64,000 nt of DNA from Byssothecium circinans (Eukaryota; Ascomycota; Dothideomycetes; Pleosporales; Massarinaceae). The stretch lies in contig ML977028.1 of the NCBI GenBank assembly GCA_010015675.1, forward strand, positions 148,304 through 212,303, in the 5' to 3' direction. The position numbers and the translations under genes are program-made. The notes beneath the pieces were generated by a model that saw nothing but the letters and a program-made list of their open reading frames with translations, searched no databases and was not told where the DNA came from. Shown piece by piece: positions 53,861 to 64,000 of this stretch (the stretch's first letter is position 1; each line of letters opens with the position of its first letter).

Positions 53861-56033
53861 GGCGAAGAAGAGACAGCTCGAGGGAGCGCTTGTGGAGCCG
53901 AGACGGTCTGTGGGAGAATTGCAGGAGGAGTTGAGCTGAATTTTTGATCTTGTTTTTTTTCTTGCGTAGGAAGGCGCGAACCTGCAGGAAGCTAACGGGG
54001 CGGGGTTCAAACTAGATTTGCTGATTGGTGGGTTGCCCGGGCTATTATTGGGACGGATGAGGCAATTGACCCATGTAATGGACCCATGTAATAGACCCAT
54101 GTAAGATATCGACGAAGAAGCCAAGGAGACCGAGGACAACGACTCGATTGAAACAGAGAAGTAATTAATAAACACTGTAACTACCATCTGGCCCAGCAAC
54201 AAAAGACTTCAAATTATAGTAAGCATACAACCTAACCATTCCTCCAGTGTCAGCTCAAAGCCTCAAATTGTCTTAGTTGAAGCTCAACAACTGGAGAAAG
54301 TTGGCGTACTTGCAGATATATTAAAGAGCATAGACCTGCTTTATAAAATGTAGATGGAAACCAACTTTAAACGCGATGCGATTGTTCACGCAAACTTTGC
54401 ATGGTATCTACCCAAGGAACGCAGGCTTCGTGTACTACTGCTTGAACCAGACTGGCATCTGCATCTGGAGGGCGGGAGTCGTCCATCATGTCGTCGAAGC
54501 CATGGAAGAGGTCGAGATCGCATCCAGGCCGGTTTGCAGAAGAAGCACCTTCGACCCGGTGTGGATTTTGCCGATGGTCATAATAATGGCCTTGACATCT
54601 CGATCGATTGGGGGTTGATTGATGCCGTGTTTTCACGGGAAAGGGATGCATTCTGATGATCACCTCATCAGAATCCACGACATCCTTTTCTCCAAAGACT
54701 TGTACTCTTTCAGGGGACTGGTCGAATACCGAACACCAGGCTTTCACCTGGTCTTCAGCTTGACTCTGTGCGCTGCCTGTCTCGCTTTGGTACGATCGGT
54801 CTAGGGTACTTTACTTGTCAAACATGTTCGCTGCACCCGCCTCTCCTTGAAAGAAGGCAAAGTGGGCGTGGTCTATGTTTAGGAGCCAATAGACCTCATG
54901 TACATAAACTCGCGGCGAAGTTGGGTTGAGCCTTCCACAGCATCGTCGGCGGCATCGTCATCGGCATCCAGTTCATCGCTAACGTGGGCGAGCACCTCAA
55001 ACGGCAAGCCAAGTTGCAGTTGTGAGAGAGCGCTCTGGACGATAGGTGTCGAAGGGGGGGAATGGTGGCATGGGGGATGACGCGGTTGAGTACGTCGTGT
55101 GGTACTCTCAGCTGGGACTGTGATAGCTTTCTGTGGATGATGGGAGTGGATGTGATGATGGCGGTGTGTGCGGGAGGATTCGTTTAGGTTGATAGAGGAG
55201 AGGATGCATGTTTTTATTCCAAGGTTGAAAGAGGGAAGGTGGGGTGGAGAAGGATGGGTCGTGGCTTCCTTCAGCAGTTCATCGCCTAGTCTCAGCATTA
55301 CCGCGTCATCTTTCAAAATTCACCCCAACACCCAAACACGAATTTGGCCAACCTGACTCCGGCGGTAGAAGCAATACAGACCGACGTCGAACTCGGTCAA
55401 TCACTAGAACCAGTGCCGGCAGCTCTCTTGCTTCATTCTCGACATGCATGGACATTTGACAGTCACTATCTCTTCCCACCGGTGCCACTGATCGGAACTA
55501 CCTGAACTGTCGGTGGCAAGGCTGCATCCAAGGCAAATTCCCTCTGCGGCGAGTGGAGGAGGGAGTTGAGGTCGAGAAAACGGTACCTTTACTGCTAAAC
55601 CTCCTCTTCCTCTTGCTCTTCCTCTTTCATGACCTTCGGTACGGCTGACATTGGAGGTATCACTATCGCGGTCGCTTCGTGAAGCGCCTAAATACGAGGC
55701 GAAAGGCTACAGTGAGGTGTGACCCGAGAATTGACCAATGGATCGTTGGGGACGCAGACGCGGTGTGATTCGCTGGACAGACGACTTTGCGGTGTGGATC
55801 GACCTATGATCACCCCGCATACCGCATATCAAGATCAAGAGATCAAGAGATCAAGAGATGGGACTGATCGTTATCGCATCTCCGTTGGATGGCGGGGACA
55901 AGGTAGGAGGACCCAAGGTCACGAGGGGCTAACTCGGGCAGGCGCATTACCGTTACTTAGAAGGTGTGGGTCTCATTTCCTGCTCCAACATTTCGCCCTC
56001 ACTGCAACATCGCCAGCCGCACGAGAAGTTCAC
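53861..56033. other. intergenic with ambiguous frames
   Basis: The URA2 promoter is at the left. A plus-strand frame at 54376-54804 is open for 143 codons except for one TGA at 54616-54618, and opposite-strand frames are also open, so I cannot tell which, if any, was a gene. A minus-strand frame at 54879-55316 is His/Ser/Pro-rich with a protein-like end (GLPFEVLAHVSDELDADDDA); unconfirmed. The right end holds the channel promoter. Confidence 0.35.
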
Positions 56034-59000
56034 ATGTTTGCTTCATTGCTGGGAAAATCCCGAAGAGACCAACGCTCCGAAACGACGCCGCTGCTACAGG
56101 CCCTGAGCCAGTATCGCAGTCGCTATCAGGACGATGAGCACAGCGACTCGGACCCGCATGATGCCCACGACAACATCACGCAGCAGTACGATGGCGGCGA
56201 CGAAGACGACGATGGACGGAGCGGACAGAGGGACGGACCTCTGCTGCCCGTCTTCTCCTCCGAGTTTCTAGGTATGCGACATGATTGTCTGTTTATTACA
56301 ACTGCTAATCAGTGGCACCCCCTAGATCGCATTCCCACCTACAATGCCACCCACGCGATCCGCATCCTCGTGATGCAGCGCTGCGAAACCACGCTCTCCT
56401 GGGACCAGCTGCGCTCGCCGCAAGTGTCGCAGTTCCTCGTCAAGCCCATCCAGCAGCAGATCCTCGCCGACCACTTCTCGCGCGCCGCCATATACTGTCT
56501 GCTGGCGAATTGCCTACAATTTCGCAAGGAGGGGGAGGCCAACCCAGCCAACGTTGGGGTGAATAATTCAAGGGCGCTGGTGTGCGAATTGTTGGCTATG
56601 AGACTGCTAAAAGAGTTCTCTACCCGCGAACTCATAGATGCCCTTTCGTACGACTTCAACCCGCTACAAGGCCTCTCCGCCCCAGGAACAGGCGCCGCGA
56701 CTCCTGGGGGCACATGGAACGTGCAAGGGCCTCGGTCTGCGCGCATTTCTTCGCTGGAAATCGCCATTCGCGCCCAGGCGAAAAAGTTCCTTGCTCATTC
56801 TCTGGTCGTTCAGCAGCTCGAGGCTATTTGGGCAGGAACAATCGTCTTCCACTCGGTCGCAGACAGCCTCCATCGCAAGCCCGAACCCACCGTGCGCCGA
56901 TATCGCACCTTCGACGACAATGTCTCCCCCGGACAAGGGCCGTCCCGTCGCCTTTCGCCCGCCAAGCCAGCGATTAGACGCCAACAGCCGCAGCACGACC
57001 CCCCGGCCGCTGCACTGATGCGCAAAACCGTCACGCTGTACGACCCCCACGATGCCTCGCTTTTCAAGCTGTCTCGTCTGCGTGTTCCCCGCTACCGCAA
57101 TCTGTTTTCAACTCTCTCCTTTGGTGTCATGCTGGGCCTCTTCCTGGCTGTGCTCGCAGAGAAATCCGACGACATCACTGCATTGGAGGTCCTGTTCTGG
57201 TTCTGGAGTGCCGGATACATGCTCGATGAGCTAGTCGGCTTCTCCGAACAAGGCTTTGGACTGTACATTATGAGTGTCTGGAATGCCTTTGATCTGGGCA
57301 TTCTGCTCATGTTCTTGGTCTACTACGTTCTGCGCCTCTTTGGTATCCTCGTGCCCGACGTGCATAGCCGGCATGGCGTATCAAGCATGGCATACGATGT
57401 TTTGGGCTCTACTGCCGTGCTTCTATTTCCACGCCTCTTCTCCGCGCTCGACCATTACCGCTATTTTTCGCAACTCCTCATCGCGTTCCGCATGATGGCC
57501 ATGGACTTGGTCGCTATTTTGGTGCTCATCATCATCAGCTGTTCAGGCTTCTTTGTGGCATTTACCCTCGCTTTCAAGAAAGATCTAGGTGCTGGTAACG
57601 CGGCGTTTGCCCTCTTCCAACTGCTCATGGGCTTCACGCCTGCGGCATGGGACATCTGGAATGACTACAACCCCTTGGGAAAGATGCTCCTAGCTCTCTT
57701 CCTCTTCATCTGCCACTTCCTTATTGTTACGATCCTAGTGACGGTCTTGACCAACTCCTTCATGGCTGTGGTCCAGAATGCGAACGAGGAACATCAGTTT
57801 CTGTTCGCTGTCAACACCATTTCCATGGTCAAGTCCGATGCTCTATTCTCATACATCCCTCCAACGAACATCATTGGCTGGCTTTTCATACCCTTGAAGT
57901 TCTGTATGCCGTTCAGGCGCTTCGTACGGTTCAATCGGCTGGTTGTCAAGGCCACGCACATACCCATTTTATTTAGCATTTTCGTGTACGAGCGCGTGCT
58001 TCTATCAAACCTCGAATATAGCCCGACTGATCTGGTCGAACAACGTGGTCGCTCGCAGTCCAAGGTCCCCATGCCCGCATTCAGCCTTCGCGGACCCATG
58101 GATGTCTTCAGTCCGGGCAATCGGCTACGTGAGCCCTCGATTACGACATTCCACAAGGATCGGGCTTTGGAGGAAGTGTTCCGGCGTCCATTCCGCGATG
58201 CGAGCTTCCAGGGTCCTTCGCCTTCAATGCAGGCTGGCAGGCGGAATTCGAGCAACGTAGTCAAGGACTGGATGAAGAGAATGGGAACCGAGGATGGAGA
58301 TGCAGCGCCGCCGCAAGAAGATACGCGCTCCCTTCTTGACCGGCTAGAGACTAGGGCTAGACCAGGACTACGACGGATGAAGACAGCTGGGCACGTCCAG
58401 ATGAGGCGCAACCACCCACTGGCGAATAGAATTGTCGCCTCTGACCCTGATGAGAACATGAGTCCGTTCACGATGCCAATCGCGGAAGAAGTGGAACCAG
58501 ACATACCAGCGGACCAAACTCAGCAAACAGATGATGATGGCGACGATGAGCTGCTTACGAATGACGAAGATGCAGCTTCTGATCATACTCCTCGGAAGGG
58601 ATCGGCGACCAAGGAGAACACATCAAAGGATGCTGGATACGAGACGTCGGAAGAGGAGTTTTTCCGAACACCCATGGCAATGAGGCCCAAAACCCCCAAG
58701 GCGAGAACGCCTGCGAGGACCAGCTCACCTACATCGCCAGGCTTCCAATCCGGTGCCGCGTCCCCTAGCAAACGTCGACAGAAGCCTGGTCACAACCGCA
58801 ACTGGTCTTCCAACACGGTGCTGTTCAGTCCGAACAAGGAAGAAGCCGATGAGTCTTCGGCGTCACGTTCGCGCTCCCCTGTACGACCTCCTCGCACAGC
58901 CAACCGCAGCGGCACTACCACTCCCGGCCGCATGCCAGGCGACGGCCATAGAACGCCAAAGCGAACCATGCCAACCGGTGCACCTGCGACACGTCCTCGA

Positions 59001-59474
59001 CCTATCTTGCCTCCTGGCTCAACCCCCAATATAGCCAACTTGCTCGCCTTCAACAATCGAGGTCGTGAGCCCTCCTTCAACGCCATGGCACTGGACCTTG
59101 CATCCGACTTAGGCGACAACCGCCAACAGCCCGACTTTGGCGCGCTAAACAATCTCCCCGCGTCCTTCAGCACGCAGCTGGAAATGGCGGCGCGCGCTCG
59201 TGCAAGGGCGCAGAACACGAGTGGCGACGACGAGGAAACGAAGCGCATGAGCAGGATCATGTTGGCACGCATGACGACGCTGGAAGAGGGCTTCCGCGAT
59301 GTGCTTAAAGAGGTCAAGGGACTGGCCAAGGGCAGCGAGGGCACGCAGACTCCGCCGGAATTCCCGAAGAAGAAGGATAAGGAGAAGGAGAAGGAGAAGG
59401 GGAAGGGCAAGAAGAAAAGTGGTAATAGTAAGAAGAGCTTGGAGAATGAACCGCGGATGGGATCGAGCTTGTAG
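56034..59474 (+). CDS. vacuolar TRP-type cation channel Yvc1-like
   Basis: Exons 56034-56271 and 56326-59474 join over a 54-nt intron (GTATGC..TAG) to give 1128 aa. I chose MFASLLGKSRRDQRSETTPL as start because upstream sequence in the same frame is not family-like. The N-terminal cytosolic domain carries RCETTLSWDQLRSPQVSQFL and RALVCELLAMRLLKEFSTRE, typical of fungal Yvc1. About six membrane helices follow (LFSTLSFGVMLGLFLAVLAE, LGILLMFLVYYVLRLFGILV, MDLVAILVLIIISCSGFFVA and others), with a pore segment near LLMGFTPAAWDIWNDY and a final long helix. The C-terminal 400 residues are disordered, Pro/Thr/Ser-rich, ending in a Lys run. Yvc1 releases calcium from the vacuole and responds to osmotic shock. 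Confidence 0.88.
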   Translation: MFASLLGKSRRDQRSETTPLLQALSQYRSRYQDDEHSDSDPHDAHDNITQQYDGGDEDDDGRSGQRDGPLLPVFSSEFLGMRHDCLFITTANQWHPLDRIPTYNATHAIRILVMQRCETTLSWDQLRSPQVSQFLVKPIQQQILADHFSRAAIYCLLANCLQFRKEGEANPANVGVNNSRALVCELLAMRLLKEFSTRELIDALSYDFNPLQGLSAPGTGAATPGGTWNVQGPRSARISSLEIAIRAQAKKFLAHSLVVQQLEAIWAGTIVFHSVADSLHRKPEPTVRRYRTFDDNVSPGQGPSRRLSPAKPAIRRQQPQHDPPAAALMRKTVTLYDPHDASLFKLSRLRVPRYRNLFSTLSFGVMLGLFLAVLAEKSDDITALEVLFWFWSAGYMLDELVGFSEQGFGLYIMSVWNAFDLGILLMFLVYYVLRLFGILVPDVHSRHGVSSMAYDVLGSTAVLLFPRLFSALDHYRYFSQLLIAFRMMAMDLVAILVLIIISCSGFFVAFTLAFKKDLGAGNAAFALFQLLMGFTPAAWDIWNDYNPLGKMLLALFLFICHFLIVTILVTVLTNSFMAVVQNANEEHQFLFAVNTISMVKSDALFSYIPPTNIIGWLFIPLKFCMPFRRFVRFNRLVVKATHIPILFSIFVYERVLLSNLEYSPTDLVEQRGRSQSKVPMPAFSLRGPMDVFSPGNRLREPSITTFHKDRALEEVFRRPFRDASFQGPSPSMQAGRRNSSNVVKDWMKRMGTEDGDAAPPQEDTRSLLDRLETRARPGLRRMKTAGHVQMRRNHPLANRIVASDPDENMSPFTMPIAEEVEPDIPADQTQQTDDDGDDELLTNDEDAASDHTPRKGSATKENTSKDAGYETSEEEFFRTPMAMRPKTPKARTPARTSSPTSPGFQSGAASPSKRRQKPGHNRNWSSNTVLFSPNKEEADESSASRSRSPVRPPRTANRSGTTTPGRMPGDGHRTPKRTMPTGAPATRPRPILPPGSTPNIANLLAFNNRGREPSFNAMALDLASDLGDNRQQPDFGALNNLPASFSTQLEMAARARARAQNTSGDDEETKRMSRIMLARMTTLEEGFRDVLKEVKGLAKGSEGTQTPPEFPKKKDKEKEKEKGKGKKKSGNSKKSLENEPRMGSSL

Positions 59475-60539
59475 TGCGCTGTTATCGACCACGATTTTTC
59501 CCTTGGGCGTTTTTGAGCGGCATCGTCTTTTTTTTCTTCTCCTTTTTCTTTTTCTTTCGACACGGGTTCAAAGCGCGTCACGTAGAGTACATGGACGATT
59601 GATGGTCACGGATGGACGGGCGGCGGCAGTGGAGGTTAATTTGTTTTGTTCATCGTTGCTGCGGTTCTGTTTTCTTCTTCTTTTGGGCGGCGGAGCAAGA
59701 TATCCTTTTGGAATCGTTATGGCGTTTTTTTGGGAGAGATTGGTTGGGTGGATGGACGGACGGAAGTTCGTTCCTGTGCAAAATTGCTCATTTGTATAGC
59801 ATACATAGTTGGTCGATTTAGTCATTTTTGGTGCGTGCAGAGTAGAGTGTGTGCACGGGTGTATGAGAGTATCGTAATTTCTAGTATTCTCACTGTAGAT
59901 AATTTCTATGATCCTTTTTTGAATACCGCAAGGGGTGCGTCTGTGACGTCATCTCTATCCTGTCAAGTATCGCTAGGAGCCCCGGAGACAAGGGGGTCAC
60001 GTGTCCACGTGGCACTCGTGGATTCAATAATTCCATAGTTGAGGTCGCGCCCACGTTGCTGGCTTGGCACATGTTCGCCTTCTAACGCAACCGACTCCAA
60101 AAAAAAAAGACAACTTGCCGGTAAAACGTCCCCGCGATCTCGACATCGAATCGTCCCAGTTTTTTCTTTGTCGCGCGGCAGATCGCTAATGAAGCACTTG
60201 TCAGGGCTTGCCAGCCACATCATACGCTACCCTCGAAACGGCTAGTCTCACTTAACCCCAAGCCCTGCACGTCACCTGGGCACACGCAGTCATGATCACT
60301 CGGGAGCGGAAAACCTTGGAAGCATATCATGCGCACGCCGCCATCATCATAGCCGTCACGATCCGGCGGTGAATATGTAGGGGAGAGGCCCGCCCGAGCG
60401 CCGCCGGATGGATAGGAAGGTCGTGGATGAATGAGCTTTGCGTGAAGTCTTGAGGAAGTGACCCACCGCCTTCATACACCGCTCCTCTTCGATTTGTCTC
60501 CGCTACTGTTCATTCCGCTGAAAGTGGAGTATTCACACA
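59475..60539. other. intergenic before GH15 gene
   Basis: No gene is supported. T/C-rich runs at 59515-59560 follow the channel stop. The region before 60540 should contain the GH15 promoter. Confidence 0.5.
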
Positions 60540-62201
60540 ATGACACGACTTCTCCCCCCTCTCCTGCTGGCACATATCGCGTCTTCCGCTTTCGCAATCT
60601 CATTACCCCCTCTCACCCGCTTCGTCTCGGCGAGCTATTATTCCCAGTCACAGCAGCCGCTGCGGAGCTCACTAGACCTATGGATAGAGAAGGAAGAGCA
60701 AGTTGCATTAGACAAGCTTTTGGCGAACGTGAAGCCTTTTGGGCGGAATGTAGAAGACAAGGGCGTCGCAGACGGTACAATAATCGCGAGTCCCAGCACA
60801 AACGAGCCGAACTATTATTACCAATGTACGTTGTTGGCTGAACACTGACGAGGCACACGAGACTAACAACACATAGGGGTACGAGACGCAGCCATCTCAA
60901 CGAATACGCTAGTAGATATTTTCGCCAAAAGTCCTTTCTCGAAGCTCTCGCCCTCGCTCACCGCCATCCTCAGCGCATACGCGACCCTACAGTCCAAACT
61001 CCAACGCACAACCAACCCATCAGGCTCCTTCGATGACCTCTCCAGTCTCGGCGAACCCAAGTTCCGCGTCGACGGCACGCCGTTCACCGAAGCATGGGGA
61101 AGGCCACAAAGAGACGGTCCTGCGTTGCGGGCTATAACGCTCATCTCATACCTCCGTGCCTACAACTCCTCGCACCCTTCGCTCTGGAATACCCGTGACG
61201 GCGACGACTTCTACGACCTTTTCTACACAGCCGAAATGCCGGCTCGAAGCGTCATAAAAGCCGATCTCGAATACGTATCCCACAACTGGGATCAGACCAG
61301 CTTCGACCTGTGGGAAGAAGTCGAAGGTATGCATTTCTTCACCGCCATGGTGCAACTCCGCGCTTTACGCGAGGGGGCGCAAATTGCGAGGGCGTTTGGG
61401 GATACCGCGGCTGCGGACTGGTATGCGAAACAAGCGCAGCAGATGAAGAAATACGTCAAGAGGTTTTGGAATAAGAACAAGGGGCATATTGTGGAGACGC
61501 TGTGGAGTCGGAGGTCGGGACTGGACTGCGGTGTCTTACTGGGGTCGCTGCATGCGCTGCCGTCGGAAGACGTGGGGGGAGATGGCCAGGCGATCTTTCC
61601 TCCCTGGGCTGACGAGGTGCTCGTTACGTTGTTGCGACTTGTAGAGGATCAAAGCAGTAGGTTCCCTATCAATAGCAAGAGCGACGGACCCACGGACGAG
61701 GAAGATAATGATGAAGATGCGTCGTTCACGACATGGGTGATGGAAGGTCAACTCGAAGGCACTGGCCTGGGCCGCTACCCAGAAGATATTTACGACGGCT
61801 ACGCCAACTCTCCCAACGGCGGCAATCCGTGGTTCCTCTGCACCTCATCAGCTGCCGAAATCCTCTACCGCACTGCGTCTCACTTCTCCACATCGTCCAA
61901 CTTCACAATCACATCCCGCGGCCTTCCCTTCTACTCGGCGCTCCTGGCTACATCGTCGCTGGCACCCGAGGCAGATGTCATGTACGGCCCGGGCCACGTG
62001 ATGCTGCATACCATCGTCGAGAGGCTCAAGCTCGTAGGCGATGAGTTTATGGAGGTCGTGAAGACGCATGTCGATGCTGACGGGGGTATGAGTGAGCAGT
62101 TCGATGGGGTGACGGGGTTTATGAGGGGCGCGGGGGATCTGAGCTGGAGTTATGGGGCTTTTCTTAGCGCTGCGGGGGCGAGGAAGGCGCTGCACTTGTA
62201 A
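60540..62201 (+). CDS. GH15 glucoamylase, secreted
   Basis: Exons 60540-60825 and 60877-62201 (51-nt intron, GTACGT..TAG) give 536 aa. A signal peptide (MTRLLPPLLLAHIASSAFA) precedes the (alpha/alpha)6 barrel of family 15. Motifs include NYYYQWVRDAAISTNTLVDI, EPKFRVDGTPFTEAWGRPQR, DGPALRAITLISYLRAY, DLWEEVEGMHFFTAMVQLRA (general acid Glu) and MSEQFDGVTGFMRGAGDLSW (general base Glu). The enzyme removes glucose from starch ends. No starch-binding (CBM20) domain follows; the protein ends right after the catalytic domain, as in some fungal glucoamylases. Catalytic residues appear intact. Confidence 0.9.
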
Positions 62202-62791
62202 GATTTTGTGCATTGCTGAATGGTGTTGGTGTCCGTTCTAGATGGGATGGAAAGTGAGGTAACATTGCTTTGGTGTTGGATTTGCTGCTTAAAGATACCC
62301 TCGTTAGAAACGTCATGCATGGACTGGAATGGGGTTTGGGACAGGATACACGGATACATGGATATGGATATGGGTATTGCATTTCCCCAAGGTTTGGAAA
62401 CATGGACTGTACTGTATGGGCAGTAACTTCCCTAAGCTAGCTAGCTAGCTCCCACCGGGGTATATGGAGGCATGGAATAAATCAATGAAAGCAAGAAAAT
62501 ATAAAATATATGCAGATATATGTCCATCCCCGGGTCCCGATCCACATGGCAGCTCGCCGAGCCACCACTTCAGTGAGCCCCAGATATCGTGACTTTTCCC
62601 GCTCGCCCACGCTGATTCAATCTCCATACTTGTATCAAATATCAAATATCAGATATCGGATATCAGATATCGGACCAAGATAACCCCTTCACCTCACCTC
62701 ACCTCCCCACGCACCCTTTCCCCTCTCCTCTACTTCCCCTTCCCCACCACCCCACCAAACCAGACCCATACATCCCCCTTTCCCCTTTCCC
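62202..62791. other. intergenic between convergent genes
   Basis: The 3' ends of GH15 and the coiled-coil gene face each other. Small runs include CTAGCTAGCTAG (near 62438) and ATATCAGATATCGGATATCAG (near 62640-62670), simple ATATC repeats. Confidence 0.5.
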
Positions 62792-64000
62792 TCACACATC
62801 CTTCCCCTTCCAAGCCCTCTTCACCATCTCCCCATACATCTTAAACCTTTCCCTCATCTCCTCATTCTCTTTCTCCAACGCGCGAACCTTCTCCTTCAAC
62901 CCCTCCATCTCACCCTTCACCACCTCACTCTCCCCACCCTTCTCCACCTCCCTCACAAGCCGCAGGTTCTTCGCCACGAGACTATTGTTGCTGCCGACGA
63001 GGTGCTCCAACTTCGCCTGGAGTGTTGCTTTCTCGCCGACCAGCGCGTCTTTCTGGATTTGGAGTGCGTCGAGCTTGGTATTAGCGTTGTGAAGGTCTTG
63101 GCTTAGACGGTGCGCTTTTTGCTGCGCGGAGCGGAAATCTTGCTGGACGAGGGCGAGTTCGGCTTGCGTGGTCGTGTGCTGGGCTGTCGCGGCTTGAGCG
63201 TCGTCCTCTTGGCTTCGGAGCGCGGCGTGGGTTGCGGCATGTGCTGTTTTCTCGGCGGCGAGGGCGCGGGTTAGATCTTGCTCGCGGAGACGCGTGGCGG
63301 AGAGGGCGGCTTGGAGATGGCGGTTTTGCGCCGTGGTTTGTTGGTGGGCTTTCTTCTCTGCGGAGAGGGCGGCTTCGGAGGTGTGTGTGGTGTATTTTAG
63401 GGTGTTTATGGTGTTGTCGAGGCGGAGGATTGTGTCGCGGAGTGAGTTGGCGGCGGCTTCGGAGGAGGTGAGGTCGGCGGTGAGGGAGGTGTTGCGGTCT
63501 TTGAGGTCCTTGTAGGATTTTATGAAGGAGGTGAGGTCGTCGAGATGCTGGATTCTGGTTAGTTGTTGCCTGGTGTTTTTGGCGGCACTTGGTTTGACTT
63601 ACGGGAGCGTTGTTACCGGAATTGATGGCCTCTTTTGGTGCCGAGTCGATCTCCTTGGTGCCAGGAACTGACACAAGTTAGCAGTCACTCTTGACAATTG
63701 AGTAGAGACAACTTACCGGTCGGAATGATTGGGGCGGTTTCTTTCTGCGCTTCTTTATCCGCCAGTGTCTCTTCTCCGGAAGAAGACCCTGCATGTGTAT
63801 CAGTCACTGGCTGCACTTGCGCCGGCACCGAGAAGTCGATCAGTGAAAGCTGCTGCATGACACTCAGAGGAACGCCGTTGCCCGAATTCCCCGAGCTCGT
63901 CTCCAGATCACCATTCTGCACCTGAGGACTCGATGATTCCTGGTTGTCCAAATGGGACGATGGCGAACTGTTGTGCCTCGTCTGGTTGCTCACTTCTTTC
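62792..64000 (-). CDS. coiled-coil protein, 5' end outside window
   Basis: Partial: the reading frame is still open at the window edge, with no ATG seen. Exons run 64000-63717, 63667-63603 and 63547-62792 (introns 49 and 55 nt, GTAAGT..CAG). The N-terminal part (QVQNGDLETSSGNSGNG, VMQQLSLIDFSVPAQ) is disordered and Ser/Gln-rich. From exon 3 on, about 250 residues form a long coiled coil (HLDDLTSFIKSYKDLKDRNT, EEMRERFKMYGEMVKRAWKG at the end). Its plan, a disordered linker then a terminal coiled coil, is like genes A-C at 22.7-29.1 kb, but without the N-terminus I cannot claim relation. Function unknown. Confidence 0.65.

Noticed and set aside
54376..54804. plus-strand gene with one TGA
   Set aside because: Opposite-strand frames are equally open and none has a recognisable domain; direction cannot be decided.
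54879..55316. minus-strand His/Ser/Pro-rich protein
   Set aside because: It is mostly low complexity; only the last 50 residues look natural and no splice partner was found.
1..64000. CRISPR array or bacterial operon
   Set aside because: Spliced genes and fungal families throughout; no regularly spaced direct repeats.

Overview
This window is nuclear DNA of a filamentous ascomycete (Pezizomycotina), most likely a dothideomycete-type fungus. The evidence is many short GT-AG introns (about 45-80 nt, with CTAAC or CTGAC branch sites), genes packed on both strands, fungus-only families (DUF6604-like proteins, a fungal AhpD-like protein, GH55 and GH15 enzymes, a fused CPSase-ATCase) and a pogo/Fot1-type DNA transposon whose stop codons look RIP-made. 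I rebuilt exon joins by hand from splice signals and reading frame; no search was run.

Left half (about 1-31 kb) looks like an accessory compartment. It holds a spliced orphan gene (1378-3144), a frameshifted conserved fungal gene (4136-5653), four DUF6604-like genes all on the minus strand (5.9-15.6 kb), an AhpD-like protein (17.6 kb), a 1784-bp pogo-like transposon with perfect 32-bp terminal repeats and TA target duplication (18432-20215), a frameshifted BTB/KCTD-like gene (22 kb), three tandem minus-strand genes of one coiled-coil architecture (22.7-29.1 kb, the first one broken) and two related cysteine-rich small proteins (29.4 and 30.3 kb). Gene-poor stretches of 0.5-3 kb with decayed ORFs lie between them.

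Right half (about 31-62 kb) is mostly conserved housekeeping. It carries BUB3 (spindle checkpoint) divergent from GPN2 (RNA polymerase assembly GTPase), a decayed GH55 glucanase gene, a CHMP7-like ESCRT-III protein, a complex I ESSS subunit (NDUFB11-like), a one-pass membrane protein, an orphan, POP5 (RNase P/MRP) divergent from a VAMP7-like longin SNARE, URA2 (pyrimidine synthesis), a YVC1-type TRP channel and a GH15 glucoamylase. A coiled-coil gene runs off the right edge.

The most notable observation is that the URA2-type gene joins the CPSase regulatory domain directly to the ATCase domain through a linker of about 30 residues. The inactive dihydroorotase-like domain usual in fungal Ura2 is absent, giving 1850 aa against about 2200. 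The same gene has a 792-nt intron, over ten times the local norm. The second theme is gene decay: several conserved genes carry frameshifts, a stop or a lost splice acceptor, while the long core genes URA2 and YVC1 read cleanly.
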